Shown here one piece after another: positions 59,092-64,000 of a stretch of DNA of 64,000 bases. Source of the stretch: Diplolepis rosae (Eukaryota > Arthropoda > Insecta > Hymenoptera > Diplolepididae); assembly GCA_030998225.1 (NCBI GenBank), contig JAPYXD010000608.1, positions 7,842,501 through 7,906,500 on the forward strand. Direction: 5' to 3'. The notes beneath the pieces were generated by a model that was given only the letters and a program-made list of their open reading frames with translations, made no database searches and had not been told where the DNA came from. Numbering within the stretch: position 1 is the first letter of the stretch; each line of letters begins with the position of its first letter. Position numbers and translations under genes: made by a program.

Positions 59092-59733
59092 ATGAATTTG
59101 GGTCAATACAATAATAGACATGTTACCAAACATGTCAATTTGAAATTTGTTATTTATTATGTTTTTTATTCGATTTAAATTAATTTTATATTTTACAGGC
59201 ACAAAAAAATCTCCTTTTTGTGCTTTTGTCACGGAAAAAGTTAGTTGCCGAAAGTTTCTTTGATTGTCATTGATTTCTGGAAAAGGCTGAAGTTGTAAAC
59301 TTTTACACATTGATGTTTTCATTAACCTCGTGTATTTTACAGTGAAGAGTTGGAAAATAATAGTCCATATTTTCTTTGACGAATCATATGTTTTGCAGTC
59401 AATGAAAATCTCAACAACTTCTTTAGACCTTTTCATTGAAAAGTATACAGAATAATTAAAAGTGCAAGTTGCATTGAATCTCAACTTCAAAAAAATACTG
59501 GCATTTTGCTGAGAAAAATTGGCTTTAGTGTCGAGAAATGATGAAGTCAATCTAATCAGACGTTTTAGCTCAGATTGGATATACAGGGTGGGCACGAGTG
59601 GGTTATAGAATAGGGAATATAATTGGGAGTAGTTTAGCATATGAAATACCGCCAACCATGCACTGTCGCTATTCGAAAAGATCTTTTTAGGCGTTATGTT
59701 TAAATTCGCACCAGCTCTAAAGAGGTCATGCAT
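59038..59733 (-). CDS. Uncharacterised 231-codon ORF
   Basis: I do not recognise this protein. It is the longest open frame in the window and, for such AT-rich DNA, longer than I would expect by chance. Codons 1-180 look protein-like: a mixed N-terminal region (MHDLFRAGANLNITPKKIF), then a Lys/Arg-rich middle (FSMKRSKEVVEIFIDCKTY). The last ~45 codons read through repeat sequence shared with 39553-39655, and the stop lies inside the right arm of the perfect inverted repeat, so the original 3' end has been replaced or lost. GTAAAATAT after codon ~180 could be a splice donor. It may be an exon remnant of a host or element gene. Confidence 0.35.
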   Translation of the reverse strand: MHDLFRAGANLNITPKKIFSNSDSAWLAVFHMLNYSQLYSLFYNPLVPTLYIQSELKRLIRLTSSFLDTKANFSQQNASIFLKLRFNATCTFNYSVYFSMKRSKEVVEIFIDCKTYDSSKKIWTIIFQLFTVKYTRLMKTSMCKSLQLQPFPEINDNQRNFRQLTFSVTKAQKGDFFVPVKYKINLNRIKNIINNKFQIDMFGNMSIIVLTQIHIMFVHFIGIESVSSYFH

Positions 59734-59896
59734 GTCTTGCGCATGTCTGTTCGCTTTTTTCTAGGTCGGTAATAGTGAAACCTGTCCATATTTAATTTTA
59801 AATATGGTACAGGTTAGGTTTCCAAATGTCATTTTTGAAAAAATAGTAAAAATGTTAAAATTAAAAGTGTCATGTTTTAAAAATATTGTCGAAAGT

Positions 59897-60393
59897 GCGT
59901 TTCAGAATGTCGTCCGAGTGCTTCCGACGTTATCCGAATAGCTTCGTAGACTCGAATCCAAGTCTGGCCAACTCAGTAGTGGCTTATAAGCGACATTTAT
60001 TTCGGAATATGACAAGCGAGAATAGCCGAGAGGCTTTAGGCGTTAGGAATGCGTTTAGTTAATGTAGATATAGGTAGAGTTAGAGGGTTCGAACCCAAAA
60101 GCGATTCTGAAATTTAATTTTAAGCGTATGCGATTATAAATAGTGTAGTATTGTGTACTTAAATATGTGAACATAAATGAGGTATGATAATAATATTTGT
60201 GTATGTGTTCCCACTGAAACCTCCCCTCTTCTGAGTGCCAAAGCTTTCCACTCTATCTTTCTTTTGTTTTGCACGCGTTAAATCTGTTATGTTTCAGTTT
60301 ATAATCCAAGATATTATCCGATACTATCTTTTTTTTAACATCTACAGATTATGGTTTTAATAATTTTATATTTATTATTTATCAATTTTTCTC
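59897..60393. mobile_element. Truncated copy of the 54566 element
   Basis: It matches 55150-55573 and 56925-56965, from GCGTTTCAGAATGTCGTCCG to TTATGGTTTTAATAAT, then ends ATTTTTCTCAGTG. The left terminus is missing. At 60322-60323 it holds the single TA that is the empty site of the 55574-56922 element. Confidence 0.85.
60014..60097 (+). other. tRNA-like (SINE-type) segment
   Basis: AATAGCCGAGAGGCTTTAGG and GAGGGTTCGAACCC, nearly identical to 55262-55345. Confidence 0.65.
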
Positions 60394-60631
60394 AGTGTGC
60401 AAAGAAAGTAGCCAAAACAAAAGAACTGTGTTATCCGGAACGAATATGCTACCTTCACTAAGAAAAATCGGTAAAGCTACTGTCTTATAAGTAATTTTGA
60501 CATTCGACAAACGTAAAGAGCACTAACATTTCGGTAAACTATACCGTTACAGTAAGTTACATTCTCTTACACGCTATGGAAATGTAACAGAATAATAAGC
60601 ATTTGTAGCATTTAGAAACAGTGTAGGATAG

Positions 60632-60861
60632 CAATTTATTAGAATCGCATAATTTTTTAAAATTTGGTAAGAAGCGATAAGAAAAAAAGTTGGGTCAAAA
60701 ATAAAATTTATTAATAAAATTATTTTTCTGTGTTTAAAATTTTTTTCATGTAAAATAATATTTTCTTTTTCAAAATAGCCCTTCTATAATAATGATGCTA
60801 TTCTTCAAAGCAAAATTATCTATTTTTGCCTGAGGTCTAATTTTCGTGGATGAAAACTACC
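60632..60861. mobile_element. Half copy of the GGTAGTT TTAA MITE
   Basis: It matches the right arm of 40037-40702 (GGTAAGAAGCGATAAGAAAA to AAAACTACC) and is followed by TTAA. The left arm is absent. Confidence 0.8.
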
Positions 60862-60887
60862 TTAAACCTATATTTAATTTAACTTAA

Positions 60888-61197
60888 GGCCATGGATCAA
60901 TCAGACCACGTTGCCAATTTTCTGTAAAAGTATGTGTAAGATAACTTTTTTATTTTACAAAATTTCTCCTCAAAAATTTGGAAAATACAAGAGAAGACAA
61001 TAAAAAAACGTCTGTCAATTATCAGTAAATTTTCAGATTAAAAAACAAATTTTTTCTAAAAAGAAGTTAACAGATGTGCTTTATTGTCATTTGTTACATT
61101 TCCCGAATTTTCAGAAAAATGCTTTGTAAATTTAAAAACTTATGTTACATGAACGAATTAATATACTTTGGTCACGTGGTCCGATTGATCCATGGCC
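60888..61197. mobile_element. TTAA MITE chain, first (GGCCATGG ends)
   Basis: It starts GGCCATGGATCAATCAGACC and ends GGTCCGATTGATCCATGGCC, with TTAA at 60884-60887 and 61198-61201. Same terminus family as the array MITEs at 6721 and 11431 but a different interior. Confidence 0.9.
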
Positions 61198-61201
61198 TTA
61201 A

Positions 61202-61551
61202 GGGCATGTGATACTTCGGAAATTAGCAAATTTTATTGATTTGAAGTATCTACATGTTTACGTCCTAATTACATCAAATTTTTTTTCCAAAATTTGGGAA
61301 ATAGTAGAGAAGATGAAAACGGACGTATATAGACTACTTTTAGTTTCGAAAATGAAAAAGAGTTCAATTTCAGCAAAATGTATCGGACATTTATGTCTTA
61401 TTATAAAAACCGAAAGTAGTCTATCTACGTCCGTTTTCATCTTCTCTACTATGTCCCGAATTCTGGAAAAAAAAATTGATGTAATTAGTACATTAACATG
61501 TAGAAACTTCAAATCAATCAAATTTGCTAATTTCCTAAGTATCACACGTCC
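61202..61551. mobile_element. TTAA MITE chain, second (palindromic)
   Basis: It starts GGGCATGTGATACTTCGGAA and ends AAGTATCACACGTCC. The element is an almost complete palindrome. It shares TTAA with both neighbours (61198-61201, 61552-61555). The 115- and 95-codon ORFs on opposite strands encode similar peptides only because of the palindrome. Confidence 0.9.
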
Positions 61552-61555
61552 TTAA

Positions 61556-61799
61556 GGGCATGTAATACTTAGGAAATTAGCAAATTTGATTGGTTTCAGG
61601 TTGCTACATGTTTGTATCCAAAATAGATAAAACTTGATTTTCAAATTTGGAAAATGGTAGAGGAGATAAAACAGACGTAGATAGACAATTTTTAGTTTGG
61701 AAAGAGAAATAAAGTTAAATTTTAGCTAAACCTACAGGAATTTTTTTACCATTGTTGTTCATATGATCTTTTTATACCTTCCTCAAGTATCACATGCAC
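61556..61799. mobile_element. TTAA MITE chain, third
   Basis: It starts GGGCATGTAATACTTAGGAA and ends CAAGTATCACATGCAC, with TTAA at 61552-61555 and 61800-61803. A relative of the second MITE with a diverged interior. Confidence 0.85.
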
Positions 61800-61865
61800 T
61801 TAATATACACGCTCGCACTCACTGCATAAATACATGCTGGCATTTTTCTTGAATTTCGTTATATA

Positions 61866-62622
61866 AAGGGTTTCCCAATAGGGGTGATATGATTTTGAAT
61901 GTCCCTATCGGGCTCATTTGAACTGAAAGTTTTGACGTCTGCTGTCAGTTGTCATCAGTAAGGTTTGCCATTTAATCATGAGTAGTTTCACGCTTCCACA
62001 ACGTTTGGAAATTGTCCAATTATTTTATCAAAATTCGAGAAGTTTTGTCGGTGTTCAAAGAGCATATCGTGCAAAATATGGTCGTCATTCTGCTCCATCC
62101 GCGCTCTCAATTCGTCGAATAATCGATAAGTTGGAGAGTGAATTTACTCTATTGGATACTAAGCCTAAAAATCGTATGCGTACCGCACGTTCTACACAGA
62201 ATATAGCCGCCGTACAGGCCAGTATCGAGGAAAACCGTGAATTGTCCGTGCCACGCCGATCTCAGGAATTGGGCCTGTCCAGGATGACTACCTGGCGTAT
62301 TTTGCGATTGGATCTTGGCCTGCATCCCTATAAGATGATTCTGGCCCATGAACTGAAGCCTAATGACCATCGTTTGCGTCGGAAGTTCGCGGATTGGGCT
62401 CTGGAATCAATTGAAAATGATCCCAATTTTCATCAAAAAATCATCTTTTCTGATGAGGCGCATTTTTGGCTCAAGTCTCGGGGGACATTTGGCCGATATA
62501 TTGTTTAAATCATAAATGGCATAGAATATCCAATATAATAAAAAAGATTTCGATCAATTCCGAATGAATATTCAGTGTTTTTTTTCAATTTCAAAACATA
62601 TCACCCTTATTGGGAAACCCTT
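61866..62622 (+). mobile_element. Internally deleted Tc3-like transposon
   Basis: It starts AAGGGTTTCCCAATAGGGG and ends CCTTATTGGGAAACCCTT, with TA at 61864-61865 and 62623-62624. At 757 bp it is well short of an intact Tc1/mariner element (about 1.3 kb). It retains both termini and the two ends of the transposase gene. Confidence 0.92.
61978..62515 (+). pseudogene. Tc3-like transposase with central deletion
   Basis: The product would cut and paste DNA at TA sites. The N-terminal ~165 codons are intact: a first HTH (LPQRLEIVQLFYQNSRSF), a second HTH (about residues 85-120, SVPRRSQELGLSRMTTWRIL) and the first catalytic Asp in IFSDEAHFWL (Asp159). At about 62474 the sequence jumps to the family's C-terminal tail: in another frame, 62480-62515 reads GGHLADILFKS and a stop. 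The second and third catalytic acidic residues are therefore deleted and the tail is out of frame; the ATG frame ends at 62508 after 176 codons. The start is the first Met after the left terminus. It cannot be catalytic, but the DNA-binding part could still bind termini. Confidence 0.9.
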
Positions 62623-62898
62623 TACTAATAATGGTCAAAAATAGCACTATCTATAAGAAATGATTATTTTTTTCAATGAACCAATGAAAACAGTTTTTTT
62701 TGTGTGTAAAACTGCATTTGGAGTTAAAGTTAATTTTACGATAACCAATTAATGAACAATTTTTATGTAAGTTGACTCAACTCTACGAAAATTAATTTAA
62801 ATCAGAAGATAAATTCTAAATGTTACCTCCTTAAACTCAGTTAATCCTCAGATCAAAACAATCAGTGCATGACCTGCACTATTTCCAAACTAATTCTA

Positions 62899-63202
62899 CA
62901 CGCAGAAAAAAGATCAGTAAAATTTACAGGAAGATCGGTACTTATTTGGATAACATGAATTTTTAGTAAATTTTACAAGAAGTTGAGGTGAATCAACAGA
63001 TTTTCTGTACAATTCACTTAGCGTACAGTACAATCAACTTAACTCGGATTTTTTCGTATTCAGTAGATTTTACTGGACGCTGAGTGAAACGTACAGAAAA
63101 TCTGTTAATTAAACTCAACTTCTGGTAAAATTTACTGAAAAGTCATGTTGTCCAAATAAGTACCGAACTTCCTGTAAATTTTACTGATCTTTTCTCTGCG
63201 TG
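62899..63202. mobile_element. Foldback MITE with CACGCAGAAAAAAG ends
   Basis: It starts CACGCAGAAAAAAGATCAGT and ends ACTGATCTTTTCTCTGCGTG, with TA at 62897-62898 and 63203-63204. Arms of about 130 bp with GTAAAATTTAC motifs. Noncoding. Confidence 0.88.
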
Positions 63203-63204
63203 TA

Positions 63205-64000
63205 GGAAGTTTACGAAATCGGGCACAGTAATTTAAGTTTCTTTCCAATATTCAAAGCTCCCTCTTTCACTTATAGTATATTGTGCAACTAGGGAAAAAA
63301 AGTTTATTTTGCGAGCGTGAAGTTTGCTGCACGAGCAAAGCAAGGGCAACAACCACACGAGTAAAATAAATATCTATTCCGTATTGCCTACGATTTTATT
63401 TCTATTGGTGTGTTATAAAATGCACTTTATGACCCGCTAATAGAAAAATTGAACATAAATTACTAGCCATTTATCTAGCTCTCTAAAACAAATAAAGATA
63501 TTCATTCATCTTGTTAAAAGCTTCGGCTGAAGTTGATGGATGAAAATTGGAGGAGATGTAACATCAATGAATCTTTTGCTCATCTTACCGTGAAATAATG
63601 TAGACGAACCTTCTTTGCTTTAAGTCAATAAAGTGATCGATTACAGGATCAAGTGACCCAAGAATATATTATCTCGTTTACATATATGTGAAATTGTTCT
63701 ATATCCTTCAAAGGATAAAGATAAGAAGGATCACCGTCTTGTAGAATCTCCTGGTCGCTGGTCAGTAAGGATTCTTCTAAGATGTTTTTCTTCTTTGAAT
63801 ATATCTGTTTTTATCGCATCCATAAGGGTATTTCCGTTTGACGATCAAAGGATAAGAATAAGCTGAGAAGGAAAATATATCCCAGGATTCCAACCAGAAA
63901 TATGTGCACCTTAAAATACTGAGCAGGTCACTTTAAGTCGAGGGTGTCTATTTGTGAAATAAATACTGCTAGTTTTATTTCGGATTTGTTTATAAAAGGG
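63205..64000. other. Unassigned DNA to window end
   Basis: Somewhat less AT-rich. No ORF over 60 codons, RNA gene or element ends were recognised. Confidence 0.45.

Noticed and set aside
61208..61555. 115- and 95-codon ORFs on opposite strands with similar peptides
   Set aside because: Both come from one palindromic MITE with TTAA flanks, so the similarity follows from the inverted repeat.
1..64000. Telomeric or rRNA content
   Set aside because: No TTAGG arrays and no rRNA-like sequence were seen; the large array is a dispersed-element arm, not a telomere or rDNA.

Overview
The window is AT-rich animal DNA, most likely from an insect. The reasons are Tc3-like (IS630/mariner) transposase remnants, many TA- and TTAA-flanked miniature elements, tRNA-derived segments and Penelope-like motifs; a repeat-rich hymenopteran is a guess I cannot prove. 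No complete, recognisable host gene is present. Almost everything that can be explained is mobile DNA, and the insertions are nested well enough to be put in order.

Region 1 (1-27325). A Tc3-like transposase fragment (1-170, minus) runs into a ~1.4 kb dispersed repeat, here called X. This copy (X-A) has been split three times. The largest insertion, 689-23167 (22.5 kb), is a Foldback-like element with matching ~340 bp termini and a 9-bp target duplication. Its two inverted arms are tandem arrays of one ~868 bp unit, about 2 units on the left and about 20 on the right, around a loop that holds another X copy. Two right-arm units carry the same TTAA-type MITE. The other two insertions (23227-25568 and 25837-27036) begin CCCGTG, end CACGGG and have 2-bp target duplications.

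Region 2 (27326-44610). Two inverted X copies, an X-bearing TTAA element, several MITEs and a hammerhead-like RNA motif lie here. Between them are AT-rich stretches without recognisable genes and a GC-richer island at 36650-37230.

Region 3 (44611-54400). This holds a possible first exon (46175), a TTTATAAA-rich element, an old single-unit relative of the giant element (47874-49985) split by a TA-flanked element, an AACAAAA-rich element, a 630 bp TIR element, and a short minus-strand ORF at 52621-52884.

Region 4 (54412-64000). Three elements are nested inside one another (54412-57421, 54566-57052, 55574-56922), and the empty site of the innermost is preserved at 60322. A perfect 124-bp inverted repeat follows, then a 231-codon ORF of unknown function, three TTAA MITEs joined end to end, and an internally deleted Tc3-like transposon (61866-62622).

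The strongest candidate for something undescribed is the 22.5 kb element. The GAGACG motif of its termini recurs as a hairpin in every array unit, it shows block duplications of about 4.7 kb, and a diverged one-unit relative survives in the same window. All boundaries were read by eye.
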